Shown piece by piece: positions 27,525-36,214 of a stretch of 64,000 nt of DNA. The translations under genes and the position numbers were made by a program. Source of the stretch: Enterocloster alcoholdehydrogenati (lineage in GTDB: Bacteria; Bacillota; Clostridia; Lachnospirales; Lachnospiraceae); contig NZ_BLTJ01000007.1 in NCBI RefSeq assembly GCF_013282095.1, forward strand, positions 1 through 64,000, read 5' to 3'. The notes under the pieces were generated by a model, which was given only the letters and a program-made list of their open reading frames with translations, was not told the origin of the DNA and ran no database searches. How positions within the stretch are numbered: position 1 is the first letter of the stretch; every line of letters begins with the position of its first letter.

Positions 27525-28259
27525 TTATTTTCCTTTTAAATGATTGATGGCCTCTTCTACGTCTTTATCTTCATCGTCTAACAAAGGTACTATATCGTGT
27601 TCCTTATGTTCTTCCTCCTTAGGCATATACTTCTGGAAGATAGATGTAAAAAAGTATGAATTGATAAATGCGATCAGCGGAAAACCAAAGAGCACTAACA
27701 GCATGGCCACCTGAGGCAGAAAATACAGGCCGAAGTAAGAAAGCGCAGCTACGATCACATCAATGGCAATGATTCCAATGGTCTGGAGCAGATGGCGCAC
27801 AGACATGAAAAAGGCATTAAACAGTGTGCGTTTCACAGGATTGTAGAAACGAGACTGAAGAGCAAAGACATAGGTCGCAATAAACAGATACACCAGCAGA
27901 AGGCCTCCGAATACTGCCGTCATAAGCAGCTTCGGCGTCCCGGTAAGACTGTGCATCTGACCGGTCAGAAAGAACCAGAAATCAAACGCCAGCAGAGTCC
28001 CCGCCGCCATCAGAAGCAGCCAGATAATGGTGGACTGCTTAAAATTTTCCTTAAAGGAGTGAAAAAAGTTCTTAATTGTAGAATCATTCTCATCACGAAC
28101 CAGTTTTAAGGTCACATAGTATACAGCTGTGGTTGAGGCGCCTGCAGTGACAATGGGAATCGAGCAGACAATCCAGAGAATATTCAGTAAGATCAGATCC
28201 CCCAACTTTCCAATAAACCGCCATACCGGGTTGTCATAATTAAATAAGCCTTGAAGCAT
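27525..28259 (-). CDS. YesL family (DUF624) membrane protein
   Basis: A 244-residue membrane protein of the YesL/DUF624 family, with about five helices and the family N terminus FNYDNPVWRFIGKLGDLILLNILWIVCSIPIVTAGASTTA. The acidic C-terminal tail (EEEHKEHDIVPLLDDEDKDVEEA) is cytoplasmic. YesL genes are often next to LplABC-type sugar importers; here the importer is about 20 kb away. Function is unknown. GAAGAGGA precedes the ATG. It is divergent from the 28441 gene with back-to-back promoters. Confidence 0.85.
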   Translation of the reverse strand: MLQGLFNYDNPVWRFIGKLGDLILLNILWIVCSIPIVTAGASTTAVYYVTLKLVRDENDSTIKNFFHSFKENFKQSTIIWLLLMAAGTLLAFDFWFFLTGQMHSLTGTPKLLMTAVFGGLLLVYLFIATYVFALQSRFYNPVKRTLFNAFFMSVRHLLQTIGIIAIDVIVAALSYFGLYFLPQVAMLLVLFGFPLIAFINSYFFTSIFQKYMPKEEEHKEHDIVPLLDDEDKDVEEAINHLKGK

Positions 28260-28295
28260 GATGAATCCTCTTCTTTCTAAACGATATTACAAAAC

Positions 28296-28323
28296 ATTGT
28301 ACCATATTCGCTGAAAATTGCAA
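28296..28323 (-). promoter_or_regulatory. Promoter of the YesL-like gene
   Basis: On the minus strand TTGCAA (28318-28323), a 16-base spacer and TACAAT (28296-28301). Confidence 0.6.
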
Positions 28324-28331
28324 AGGGATAG

Positions 28332-28360
28332 TTGCACAGGGATAGGAAATAGCCTATAAT
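28332..28360 (+). promoter_or_regulatory. Promoter of the membrane-anchored protein gene
   Basis: TTGCAC (28332-28337), a 17-base spacer and TATAAT (28355-28360), 80 bases before the gene and back to back with the YesL promoter. Confidence 0.65.
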
Positions 28361-28440
28361 GGATGATAATTATCCAAAGCGTCGGGACGGCTGTTCTCAC
28401 ACAGCTATGTCCGCATTATATATGGAAGGAATTGGAACCC

Positions 28441-29124
28441 ATGAATTTAAAACAAGAAGCCAAATCAGAAAAAGAAAAACTCAAATATATGTCCTGGAAA
28501 GACCGGATCTGGTACGTCTGGGAATATTATAAATTCCATATGCTCCTGGTATTGATTGCCTTTGTCATCCTGTGGGTTATAGGCACCTCACTGTACCGTC
28601 AGTCCTTTACCACACGGCTCTCCATGGCTATCATCAATGACCGCTCCGGCGGAGCCTCTTCCACCGCTCCTCTGATGGAAGGACTGAGAAATGCCCTTAA
28701 CTGCCAAAAAAAAGACATCATTGAAATCAATGAAGGTCTCTATCTTGATACCAACGAAGAAACCATGTCCCAGTATTCCTATGCAAGCATGGCAAAAATT
28801 GCAGCCCTGGTATCCGGAGGGATGTTAGACATTATGATTACAGACGAAGCCACGATCCGCCACTATGAAAATATGGATGCCTATATGGATCTGAGAGAAC
28901 TTCTGCCGGAAGATCTCTATAAAAAGCTGGAAAATCAGCTTCTCTATGTATCAGACGAAGATGGCTCTACGGTTCCCGCAGCTGTCTCTCTGGAGACCTC
29001 CTCACTGCACAGCGACACAGGAATCGTCATGAATCCTCCCTATCTGGCAGTGATAAGCAGCACTCACCATACAGAAGATGTCCGTTCTGCCATTGAGTAT
29101 CTGTTCCGTTCTGCGGGAGAATAG
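28441..29124 (+). CDS. Membrane-anchored hypothetical protein
   Basis: A 227-residue protein with a charged N-terminal segment, one transmembrane helix (about residues 32-52) and an extracytoplasmic part of mixed alpha/beta character (SMAIINDRSGG, GLRNALNCQKKDIIEINEGLYLD, GGMLDIMITDEATIRHY). The second half has the feel of a periplasmic-binding-like fold, but I do not recognise the family. GGAAGGAATTGG precedes the ATG at 28441. Its last 98 bases overlap, on the opposite strand, the end of the GNAT gene. Both frames look real, so this is an unusually long convergent overlap. Confidence 0.75.
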   Translation: MNLKQEAKSEKEKLKYMSWKDRIWYVWEYYKFHMLLVLIAFVILWVIGTSLYRQSFTTRLSMAIINDRSGGASSTAPLMEGLRNALNCQKKDIIEINEGLYLDTNEETMSQYSYASMAKIAALVSGGMLDIMITDEATIRHYENMDAYMDLRELLPEDLYKKLENQLLYVSDEDGSTVPAAVSLETSSLHSDTGIVMNPPYLAVISSTHHTEDVRSAIEYLFRSAGE

Positions 29125-29842
29125 CTGCGGCGCACCCAGGATCCCTTTCAGGAATCAGCTTCATTTTCAGGCTTTCCGCCACTGCGCGGGAGGCCTGATT
29201 TTTTTCGTGGATCACAGCAATGAGACGGGCTGACAGCACATCATGAGCATAGGAGCGTACCATGGCAGCAGCCTCTTTTGCATATCCTTTTCCCCTGTAT
29301 GGTTCAAAAATATGGTACCCCAGCTCCAGCCACTGCTCCTGGAAAGGCAGTGGCTCAAGTTTAAAGTTTCTGAAAATCTTCTCCCCCGGAGCCGTCACCC
29401 CCGCCATTCCGATGAGTTTAGAATCTTCCTTTTCCACCAGCGCCCAAATGCCGTACTCATAAAAAGCATACTGATTTCTAATGTACTGCTCCATGGCCTC
29501 TTCTGATCGGAAGTGCTCCTCCTCCAGAGTACACTCCTCTACAGGTATCTGCCCTGCGTCCGCTTTTACAAACTCCCGGATCGTCAAACGATCCGAAGCA
29601 GCTATGATCCAGGGAAATCCCAGGCGGCGGCGCAGAACCATCTCCTCCAGTTCCTCTGTAATCTCCTCCCAGCCTGGAACCACATAGGGGATTCCCCGCA
29701 TAGTCCATTTTTCTGCAGCAGGATCCTCTACACCCAAAACAGCCCTTCCGGCAGCCTGGGCTGCCAGAAGGGCCTGCGGTTCATCTGATATTAGAAGTCT
29801 GTACTCTGTTCCCTCAATCCAAATCCTCCGCTCCTGGATCAT
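29027..29842 (-). CDS. GNAT family N-acetyltransferase with N-terminal extra domain
   Basis: A 271-residue protein. Residues 1-85 form an N-terminal domain (LLISDEPQALLAAQAAGRAVLGVE, GIPYVVPGWEEITEELEEMVLRR) seen with some Lachnospiraceae acetyltransferases. Residues 90-260 are a GNAT fold, with LTIREFVKADAG, ELGYHIFEPYRGKGYAKEAAAMVRSYA (acetyl-CoA loop RGKGYA) and VIHEKNQASRAVAESLKM. The substrate is unknown. GGAGAAG precedes the ATG at 29842, one base after the stop of the cyclophilin gene, so the two are coupled. Its 3' end overlaps the convergent gene by 98 bases. Confidence 0.85.
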   Translation of the reverse strand: MIQERRIWIEGTEYRLLISDEPQALLAAQAAGRAVLGVEDPAAEKWTMRGIPYVVPGWEEITEELEEMVLRRRLGFPWIIAASDRLTIREFVKADAGQIPVEECTLEEEHFRSEEAMEQYIRNQYAFYEYGIWALVEKEDSKLIGMAGVTAPGEKIFRNFKLEPLPFQEQWLELGYHIFEPYRGKGYAKEAAAMVRSYAHDVLSARLIAVIHEKNQASRAVAESLKMKLIPERDPGCAAAILPQNGTDTQWQNGHLLYGECCLSLPDREDS

Positions 29843-29843
29843 A

Positions 29844-30362
29844 TCAGCACTTCTCCGGTTCAGGATATGTCTCCCCAAAGGTCTCAACGGTCATGGACTG
29901 AATCTTCTGCTCATTTAAGGGACGGTCGCTGTAATCGGTGCGCTCTCCAGCAATCCGGTTCACCACATCCATACCCTCGGTAATCTTTCCGAATGCTGCA
30001 TATGCGCCGTCCAGATGAGGGGAGGTCTCATGCATGATGAAGAACTGAGAGCCTGCTGAATCGGGATGTATGGCTCTTGCCATGGAAAGAACGCCCTCTG
30101 TATGCTTTAAATCATTGTTAAATCCATTCTGAGAAAACTCTCCCTTAATGCAGTAGCCTGGGCCTCCCATTCCCGTTCCCTGAGGGCAGCCGCCCTGAAT
30201 CATAAAACCGCGGATGACGCGGTGAAAGATCAGACCGTCATAATACCCCTTAGATACAAGACTGATAAAATTATTAACTGTGTTGGGAGCGGTCTGTGGA
30301 TATAACTCTGCTTTCATCACATCGCCGTTTGTCATTGTGATGGTAACAACTGGATTTGCCAT
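29844..30362 (-). CDS. Peptidyl-prolyl cis-trans isomerase (cyclophilin type)
   Basis: A cytoplasmic cyclophilin of 172 residues that speeds proline isomerisation in protein folding. The sequence shows APNTVNNFISLVSKGYYDGLIFHRVIRGFMIQGG (with the catalytic Arg in FHRVIRGFMIQGG), GSQFFIMHETSPHLDGAYAAFGKI and the C-terminal VVNRIAGERTDYSDRP. There is no signal peptide. AAAAGGAGAG precedes the ATG at 30362; the longer open frame upstream is proline-rich and unlike the family. It is coupled to the GNAT gene downstream. Confidence 0.95.
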   Translation of the reverse strand: MANPVVTITMTNGDVMKAELYPQTAPNTVNNFISLVSKGYYDGLIFHRVIRGFMIQGGCPQGTGMGGPGYCIKGEFSQNGFNNDLKHTEGVLSMARAIHPDSAGSQFFIMHETSPHLDGAYAAFGKITEGMDVVNRIAGERTDYSDRPLNEQKIQSMTVETFGETYPEPEKC

Positions 30363-30555
30363 TGTGATACTCTCCTTTTTGTTTGATGGGGGGGGCTCGG
30401 CATACGGTTTCCCCTCCCTCTTTTTATCTTGTTCCACTATATCAAATCCCTGGTCTTTTGTCCAGTAGAGAGTAAACTAGATACAAACCCTGATATCGAA
30501 AGCAGCCGATCCCTCTTTCCATGGCTCAGCAGTGACGCCAACCATCCTTCTGCCT

Positions 30556-31017
30556 TTATTCAATCGTAATAAACTTCTTCTGTTCTACTGTCGGCTTTGC
30601 TTCCTTCTTTGGCACAAACAGCTTTAAGATGCCGTGCTTAAACTCGCCTTTAATATCCTCTTCTGTAATATCCTCTCCTATATAGAAGGAACGCTGGCAG
30701 GCGCCTGCATACCGCTCTCTGCGGATGTAACGGCCGGAATCCTTCTCTTTTTCGTCCTGATCCAGGCCCTTGGCAGCGCTGATGGTCATGTATCCATTTT
30801 CCAGAGAAACTCTGATCTCATCCTTTGCAAAGCCAGGAAGATCCATTTCCAATTCATATCCCTGATCTGTTTCCTTCACATCAGTTTTCATAAGATTTTT
30901 GCCTCTGCGCCCGTAAAGCTTTCTCTCTGCCCTCTTCTCATCTCTGTCATCAAAAAACGGAAAATCTCTCATAAAATCATCAAACATATCTTCTCCAAAA
31001 ATACTAGGCATCAACAT
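30556..31017 (-). CDS. Hsp20/alpha-crystallin family small heat-shock protein
   Basis: A 153-residue small heat-shock chaperone. The alpha-crystallin domain covers about residues 43-140 (KTDVKETDQGYELEMDLPGFAKDEIRVSLENGYMTISA, ending with the GILKLFVPKKE strand), preceded by a short N-terminal arm (MLMPSIFGEDMFDDFMRDFPFF) and followed by the tail EQKKFITIE. It prevents aggregation of unfolded proteins. AGGAGAG precedes the ATG. Expression is probably HrcA-repressed, because a CIRCE element overlaps the promoter. Confidence 0.93.
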   Translation of the reverse strand: MLMPSIFGEDMFDDFMRDFPFFDDRDEKRAERKLYGRRGKNLMKTDVKETDQGYELEMDLPGFAKDEIRVSLENGYMTISAAKGLDQDEKEKDSGRYIRRERYAGACQRSFYIGEDITEEDIKGEFKHGILKLFVPKKEAKPTVEQKKFITIE

Positions 31018-31159
31018 AAGTCATCTCTCCTTTTTCCTGAAACCTGTTTACTATCGTGTACCTTCTTATCCTTCCCGGATCCTTCACAGATCCGAAAGGG
31101 GAACTTCTGGGAAGAAAACGATTTTTTTCTTTCATTTCCTTTTCATTTGTTCTATATGT

Positions 31160-31188
31160 AATATAACACTTATTATTAGCACTGTCAA
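31160..31188 (-). promoter_or_regulatory. Promoter of hsp20
   Basis: On the minus strand TTGACA (31183-31188), a 17-base spacer and TATATT (31160-31165). The -35 lies inside the CIRCE dyad. The rest of the 31018-31356 gap has no gene. Confidence 0.75.
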
Positions 31189-31202
31189 TAGGTGAGTGCT
31201 AA
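31176..31202. promoter_or_regulatory. CIRCE element (HrcA operator)
   Basis: TTAGCACTG, nine bases, then GAGTGCTAA matches the CIRCE consensus TTAGCACTC-N9-GAGTGCTAA with one mismatch in the left arm. It covers the -35 box of hsp20. Confidence 0.88.
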
Positions 31203-31338
31203 TTTTTTTTTTAATCTGTGCGTCCCTCCCACAGATAATGTCAGCATCTCCCGCCATCTTAAAGCCAGGATAAATCTGATATGAATCAAACAGTTCAATA
31301 TGGGATGGGATTTTTCTGACAAGCGGCTAACCGCTTTC

Positions 31339-31371
31339 AAAAAAGCAAAGACCGGATCATTTCGATCCGGT
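31339..31371 (-). terminator. Terminator overlapping the stop codon of the diguanylate cyclase gene
   Basis: On the minus strand ACCGGATC (31364-31371) pairs with GATCCGGT (31351-31358), followed by a T-rich tract. The TGA stop codon (31357-31359) lies at the edge of the loop, so the last codons form the 5' arm. Confidence 0.75.
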
Positions 31372-32517
31372 TCTCTCCTCTTCCTGTTTTATCTTCATTT
31401 TATCCTGATACATCCGCTCGTCCGCACGTTTCTGTGTGTCCGCTATATCACGATCCAGTTTTTCATCAAATGCCGCGTATCCCACTGCCAAAGCGACCGG
31501 TACTTCCAGATTCTCTGCATAGGCCCGGAATTTTTCTCTGATCTGTCCAAAGAGCTCCTCAGGGTCTGGCTGGTCCTCCATCAGTATTACAAATTCATCT
31601 CCGCCATAGCGGTATGCTGTGATTTTACTTGATTCTGTACTGTGCAGCAACTTTGCGGCAGTCATGATACATTCGTCCCCAATATGATGTCCCAGCCGGT
31701 CATTTGCAAGTTTCAGGTTATTCACATCCACCACTGCCACCGTCATATCATTCATTTTCTTTCGGGCAGTCAGGTTCTTCCGGTCTGTCTCATAGGAATT
31801 TCGATTTTTCAGGTTTGTCATAAAATCCGTATTGGACATATCCCTGTATAATGGATTGGATATCCTTCGGAAAACAAAAATAGAAATTCCAAAGGCAATG
31901 GTACAGAAAAGCAGGCAGGTCATACAGACTGCTTCCGTCAGGCGCTTAAATGCAGCCGCCTCCACATCCGCCCGGATCTCTATGCCAAGAGCTCCCACTA
32001 CCATCCCCTCACGGTCATGCAGGGGATAGTATGCAATAAAAATATCTCCCCATCCGGTTCCAAGAATCTTCTCAGGCAATACGGTTTCTCCCGCCAGCGC
32101 CCGTTCCAGTTCCGGCTGTATTTCAGGTTCAATCAAATCGCCGGGATATCGGAAATCCTCAGCTGTCTCAGGCAGTCCATCCACAACATATACAAGCTGT
32201 CCGGCCTCATTCTTTTTTGCCGTATACAGATACATCAGATCTCCAATCTCCCGTATCTCCTCCAGCCTTTCCTTCAGGTTCAGGTAGCTCTCGCAATCCA
32301 TATCCTGCTGATCATCAATTTCCAGAATCCCTTCCGGGGTCAGTTGATGCTCAATATACGCATGAATGCTTTCCACACGACTGGTAAGGTTTTTACGGAT
32401 CGTGTCATAATAAATCTGAGTGCTTACCCAAAATATGGATATGCTGAATAGGATCAGTACCGCCCCCAACAGCACTGCAACCTGTCGGTCTACCCGTGTA
32501 AAATATTTCTTTTTCAT
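31357..32517 (-). CDS. Membrane diguanylate cyclase (Cache-like sensor + GGDEF)
   Basis: A 386-residue signalling enzyme that would make cyclic di-GMP. Helix 1 lies at about residues 13-33. An extracytoplasmic sensor part (about 35-185) ends in GDIFIAYYPLHDREGMVVGALGIEI, a Cache-like strand set. Helix 2 is near 195-215, and the GGDEF domain spans 225-375 (DFMTNLKNRNSYE, AVVDVNNLKLANDRLGHHIGD, active-site YGGDEF). The catalytic motif is intact; no RxxD inhibitory site is obvious. GGAG lies close before the ATG. It is monocistronic, and its terminator overlaps the stop codon. The signal sensed is unknown. Confidence 0.9.
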   Translation of the reverse strand: MKKKYFTRVDRQVAVLLGAVLILFSISIFWVSTQIYYDTIRKNLTSRVESIHAYIEHQLTPEGILEIDDQQDMDCESYLNLKERLEEIREIGDLMYLYTAKKNEAGQLVYVVDGLPETAEDFRYPGDLIEPEIQPELERALAGETVLPEKILGTGWGDIFIAYYPLHDREGMVVGALGIEIRADVEAAAFKRLTEAVCMTCLLFCTIAFGISIFVFRRISNPLYRDMSNTDFMTNLKNRNSYETDRKNLTARKKMNDMTVAVVDVNNLKLANDRLGHHIGDECIMTAAKLLHSTESSKITAYRYGGDEFVILMEDQPDPEELFGQIREKFRAYAENLEVPVALAVGYAAFDEKLDRDIADTQKRADERMYQDKMKIKQEEERTGSK

Positions 32518-32724
32518 CCTCCATTTCTCCTTTGCTTCCTCCCGTATATTCTACCATAAAAACGAAACAGAGGATATCCCTGTTTCCCTTTTTTCAAACC
32601 TGTTCATGCAATTATGCAGGGGAATAATGAACACTTTTACATAATCTGATGAAAGAGAGTCTGATGGCATCCTATCCAAACATTTCACGGCCGGAAACGC
32701 TGAGGCACTTTTAACTGGCTAATT

Positions 32725-32764
32725 AAAAATACCGCAGAAAGCAGCTTATATTGCTTTCTGCGGT
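32725..32764 (-). terminator. uxaB: Terminator of uxaB
   Basis: A 13-bp stem (ACCGCAGAAAGCA, 32731-32743, with TGCTTTCTGCGGT, 32752-32764) is followed on the minus strand by TTTTTAATT. Confidence 0.88.
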
Positions 32765-32802
32765 ACTTATTTTACAGTTCCCCGCAAAGGGAATCCGGTG
32801 GA

Positions 32803-34302
32803 TTACAGGCAGCTTGCGTATGCAGCCCTTGCGCCTTCTGTGTGGATCTTCTTTAAGTTCTCTACTACCTTAGCCTCCAGGCCCTCGATCTTTGTAAGAT
32901 CCTGATCCCACATCTTCTCATTGGTCAGGACAGCGTGTACCAGAGCCTCTTCAGAATATGACTTGTGGTCATTGTAGAATTCCAGTACCCAGCGGTCATC
33001 GCTTACTGTGTACTCATCGCCTGCCGGGCGTCTGCATACAAGACCGGCCTCGGTAAGAGCCTGAATATCATTGCTGTAAAATGCAATATACGCAGCCAGG
33101 GACATGGTCAGGCACTCAGGCAGCTTGCCCTCTTCCTTGATGTACTCCAGGAAGGACGGCATATTTCTCGCCTTCCACTTAGAGGTGGAATTTAAGGAAA
33201 TGCTCATCAGTTCATGGTTTACAAAGGGGTTGTTGAAACGATCGGATACGGCTGATGCAAACTTTAACAGATCATCCTTATCCAGAGGAAGGGTCGGGAT
33301 CACCTCGTCATACAGCATCTTGTTCATAAAGCCCTTGATCACTTCATCATTCATACAGTCGCGGACGATATTCTCGCCTGCCAGGTATGCGCCCAGAACA
33401 AAGCCGGTATGTGCGCCGTTTAAGATGCGTACCTTTCTCTTCTTGTATGGGCTCATATCAGGCACTACGAATACCTTGTCCATCAGACCGGCCTTCTTAA
33501 AAGGCAGAACGTCATTTAACTTCTCATCACCCTCGATTACCCATACGCCAAATACTTCACCAACGTCTGTCAGAGGATCCTCATAACCGTTCTTGGCATC
33601 CAGCGCCTTTACTTCCTCGGCATCGCGAATCCGTCCAGGAACAATACGGTCCACCAGAGAGCCGCAGAACGTGCAGTCCTCATTGACATATTTCTTAAAT
33701 CCGTCCTCAAGGCCCCACTGCTCGATATACTGGTTTACGCACTTTAACAGCTCCTTGCCGTTATTGTCGATCAGCTCGCAGGCCAGCATGATAATGCCGG
33801 ACTTTCCAGCCTGATAACGGCGGTACAGCACCTGGGTCAGCTTTGCAGGGAAGCTTGCAGGAGGGCAGTCATCCTTCTGACAGGAAGGGTCGTACTGAAT
33901 ACCTGCCTCAGTGGTATTAGAAACGATAATCTCAAGGTCATCACTTACTGCGACCTCCATCATCTTCTCATAATCAGCCTCTTCATATGGGTTTAAGCAG
34001 CCTGCAACGCTGGAGATCACACGCTTGTCATCTACCTTTTTGCCGTTCTCGCTTCCACGCAGATACAGAGTATACAGACCTTCCTGCTCATTGATCATCT
34101 TTGCCAGGCCCGGAGCGATAGGCTGTACCAGGCAGCACTTTCCGTTCCATCCGGCCTTTTCATTCGCAAGATCAAACCAGTAATCCACAAACGCGCGGAG
34201 GAAATTTCCCTCGCCAAACTGAAGGACTTTTACAGGGGCATCCTCCAGGATATATCCGTCATAGCCGGATTTCTTCAACACGTCATAATTTAAAAGTGCC
34301 AT
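32803..34302 (-). CDS. uxaB: Tagaturonate reductase (altronate oxidoreductase)
   Basis: A 499-residue polyol/altronate dehydrogenase of the mannitol-dehydrogenase superfamily that interconverts tagaturonate and altronate in galacturonate catabolism. It shows the N-terminal nucleotide-binding stretch VKVLQFGEGNFLRAFVDYW, the VSNTTEAGI motif, the catalytic-region KKRKVRILNGAHTGFVLGA and SISLNSTSKWKARN. GGAGAAC precedes the ATG at 34302. It is a single gene with its own terminator. It may connect with the uronate-polysaccharide locus at 45-60 kb, though it is not linked to it. Confusion with mannonate or fructuronate reductase (UxuB) is possible but less likely. Confidence 0.88.
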   Translation of the reverse strand: MALLNYDVLKKSGYDGYILEDAPVKVLQFGEGNFLRAFVDYWFDLANEKAGWNGKCCLVQPIAPGLAKMINEQEGLYTLYLRGSENGKKVDDKRVISSVAGCLNPYEEADYEKMMEVAVSDDLEIIVSNTTEAGIQYDPSCQKDDCPPASFPAKLTQVLYRRYQAGKSGIIMLACELIDNNGKELLKCVNQYIEQWGLEDGFKKYVNEDCTFCGSLVDRIVPGRIRDAEEVKALDAKNGYEDPLTDVGEVFGVWVIEGDEKLNDVLPFKKAGLMDKVFVVPDMSPYKKRKVRILNGAHTGFVLGAYLAGENIVRDCMNDEVIKGFMNKMLYDEVIPTLPLDKDDLLKFASAVSDRFNNPFVNHELMSISLNSTSKWKARNMPSFLEYIKEEGKLPECLTMSLAAYIAFYSNDIQALTEAGLVCRRPAGDEYTVSDDRWVLEFYNDHKSYSEEALVHAVLTNEKMWDQDLTKIEGLEAKVVENLKKIHTEGARAAYASCL

Positions 34303-34535
34303 GATAAATGTTCTCCTTTCCTTTGTGAACAATCTTTGCTTTCTATTTTACCACAGGTATTTACCCTTTTTAAATAGAAATATTTTATTTTGTAGAAAAT
34401 ATGAAAATCATGGCATTATTTTTGTAAAATTTGTTCTGTTTCGTAGTATTGTGCATTTTTTATCAATGTTACATTTGCTTACATTGAGTTTTTGTAAAAC
34501 ATATGGGTAAAAATCCCTTTTTCAGCCCCATTGCT

Positions 34536-35114
34536 TCAGCGGCAAACCCGATTTTCAGCCCAGCCGCAATTCATATAATGGGTATAGTACGCAGACAGAT
34601 CATCTCCGTATGCGCCCGCCAGATCCGCATTATTTTCCTTGTAAGTATTCACATTAAATCCCTCACAGGCAATTCTTCCTTCTTTCATACCGTCTGTCAG
34701 AAAATGATTCAGCAGCTTGCTTTTATCATACCCGTACGCAGCATAAAGGTCTGAATTGTTATCCGCATAGTATTTTGCGTCAAATACCAGAGAAATATTT
34801 TCCGGTACAGCCGGCTCTGTCTTAGTCTTAGCCGGAGCCGGCGCCGCCGCTGCTGCTGCAGAACCCAAGGCGCCTGTATTCTTGCCGTATGGGCAGACAC
34901 CATTCGTATGCAGATGGGCCGGATGACCGCCGCAGTGGTAGTGGTAAGATCCAAGACCGCTTACATTTTTCTTATCCCTGTGGCCTCCGTTTGCATCGGT
35001 ACGGCCGCTATGCGCCTCCGCTACGATCACATTAGACGCGCCCAAAAATGTCTGGGGAGCACAGGCAGATACCATCAGTGCAGCAAGAAATGCCGCTGTT
35101 TTGTTCTTTTTCAT
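34536..35114 (-). CDS. Secreted YHYH-domain protein with C-terminal repeats
   Basis: A 192-residue exported protein with a signal peptide (residues 1-30) and a YHYH domain containing the Cys/His cluster GSYHYHCGGHPAHLHTNGVCPY (about 70-95), probably metal binding. An Ala/Pro linker and two repeats of about 40 residues follow (FDAKYYADNNSDLYAAYGYD... and FNVNTYKENNADLAGAYGDD...). Such repeats occur in clostridial surface proteins. The reading GGAGAGG before the ATG at 35114 sets the start. Function is unknown. The gene is isolated between uxaB and the rpsR terminator. Confidence 0.8.
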   Translation of the reverse strand: MKKNKTAAFLAALMVSACAPQTFLGASNVIVAEAHSGRTDANGGHRDKKNVSGLGSYHYHCGGHPAHLHTNGVCPYGKNTGALGSAAAAAAPAPAKTKTEPAVPENISLVFDAKYYADNNSDLYAAYGYDKSKLLNHFLTDGMKEGRIACEGFNVNTYKENNADLAGAYGDDLSAYYTHYMNCGWAENRVCR

Positions 35115-35256
35115 TCGTTTCCTCTCCTGTTCCTGCCGGACTTTTGCCCGGACAGATTTATTATAGCGCATTGATGCCCCCGGGCCAAGGGGTTTTTATA
35201 AGATATTGCCACTAATACCTCTGCCTGTCTCCATATAAAAAAATATTTCCACACGC

Positions 35257-35288
35257 AAAAAAACCCCGTACCACATAGGATACAGAGT
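35257..35288 (-). terminator. Terminator of the rpsF-ssb-rpsR operon
   Basis: On the minus strand ACTCTGTATCC pairs with GGTACGGGGT, including G-U pairs, around a short loop, followed by seven T. It lies about 90 bases after rpsR. Confidence 0.65.
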
Positions 35289-35378
35289 CTTTTCAAAAAT
35301 TTTTATAAGACTTTTTGGAGTAAAAATTTGAGTAAAATACTTACCCAAAGGCCCGAAAACCCTTGATTTTACTTAATT

Positions 35379-35648
35379 TCACTCGCAGGTATAAGGCATC
35401 AAAGCAATGTGGCGTGCACGCTTGATTGCTACCGTTAACGCTCTCTGATGCTTTGCGCAGTTGCCGGTGATACGGCGGGGAAGAATTTTTCCTCTCTCGG
35501 ATACGTATCTCTTCAGCTTGTTTACGTCCTTATAATCAATTACGCCGTTCTTGTCGCCGCAGAATACGCAGACTTTCTTTCTTCTGCGCATACCGCCTGG
35601 TCTTCTCATCTTAGCGCCCTCTGGTCTTTCAGTCTTGTTAAATGCCAT
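35379..35648 (-). CDS. rpsR: 30S ribosomal protein S18
   Basis: S18 of 89 residues, which binds 16S rRNA next to S6. It has the C+ (zinc) form: [10 protein letters not shown] and [36 protein letters not shown] precedes the ATG. It is the last gene of the rpsF-ssb-rpsR operon and ends before a terminator. Confidence 0.97.
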   Translation of the reverse strand: MAFNKTERPEGAKMRRPGGMRRRKKVCVFCGDKNGVIDYKDVNKLKRYVSERGKILPRRITGNCAKHQRALTVAIKRARHIALMPYTCE

Positions 35649-35690
35649 TGGTGTTGTCCTCCTTTATTATTCACCGTGAAAAATCCCGGT

Positions 35691-36167
35691 CTAGTTGAAT
35701 GGAAGTCCTTCGTCCTCAACTCCGTCCGGAATATTCATAAACCCATCACCAATCGCGCTGGTAGGAGCCGGTCTCTGAGATGGCGCAGACTGTCCGTAGC
35801 CGGACTGTCCATATCCGCCCATATCAGAAGCCGCGCCCTTACTGTCCGCGAACTCCTGGTCATCCAGGATGACCTCGGTGGTGTATACCTTCTGACCGTC
35901 CTTATTCACATAGCTTCCTGTCTGGATGCGCCCGGATACCAGCACACGCATACCCTGACGGAAATACTTCTCCGCAAACTCTCCTGCGCGGTCAAATGCC
36001 ACACAGTTGATAAAATCTGCGGTCTGCTCGGAATTTCCATCCTGGCTTCTGCGGCCTCTTCTGTCCACTGCGAGAGTGTATCTGGCAATTGCCATGGAAC
36101 GCTCTCCCTGGGAATATCTTACTTCCGGATCTCTTGTTAATCTGCCCATTAAGATAACTCTGTTCAT
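35691..36167 (-). CDS. ssb: Single-stranded DNA-binding protein
   Basis: SSB of 158 residues. The OB-fold lies at about 1-108 (MNRVILMGRLTRDPEVRY, FINCVAFDRAGEFAEKYF, GQKVYTTEVILDD), then a Gly/Gln/Ser-rich linker (MGGYGQSGYGQSAPSQ) and a C-terminal tail ending DEGLPFN, a version of the DDDLPF partner-binding tip. GGAAGTG before the ATG at 36167 favours it over an in-frame ATG seven codons upstream. It sits between rpsF and rpsR, the usual Firmicute order. Confidence 0.95.
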   Translation of the reverse strand: MNRVILMGRLTRDPEVRYSQGERSMAIARYTLAVDRRGRRSQDGNSEQTADFINCVAFDRAGEFAEKYFRQGMRVLVSGRIQTGSYVNKDGQKVYTTEVILDDQEFADSKGAASDMGGYGQSGYGQSAPSQRPAPTSAIGDGFMNIPDGVEDEGLPFN

Positions 36168-36214
36168 ACGGTCACACTTCCTTTTCAATTCCGCCTGAGC
36201 GGTCTGGGTATGTC

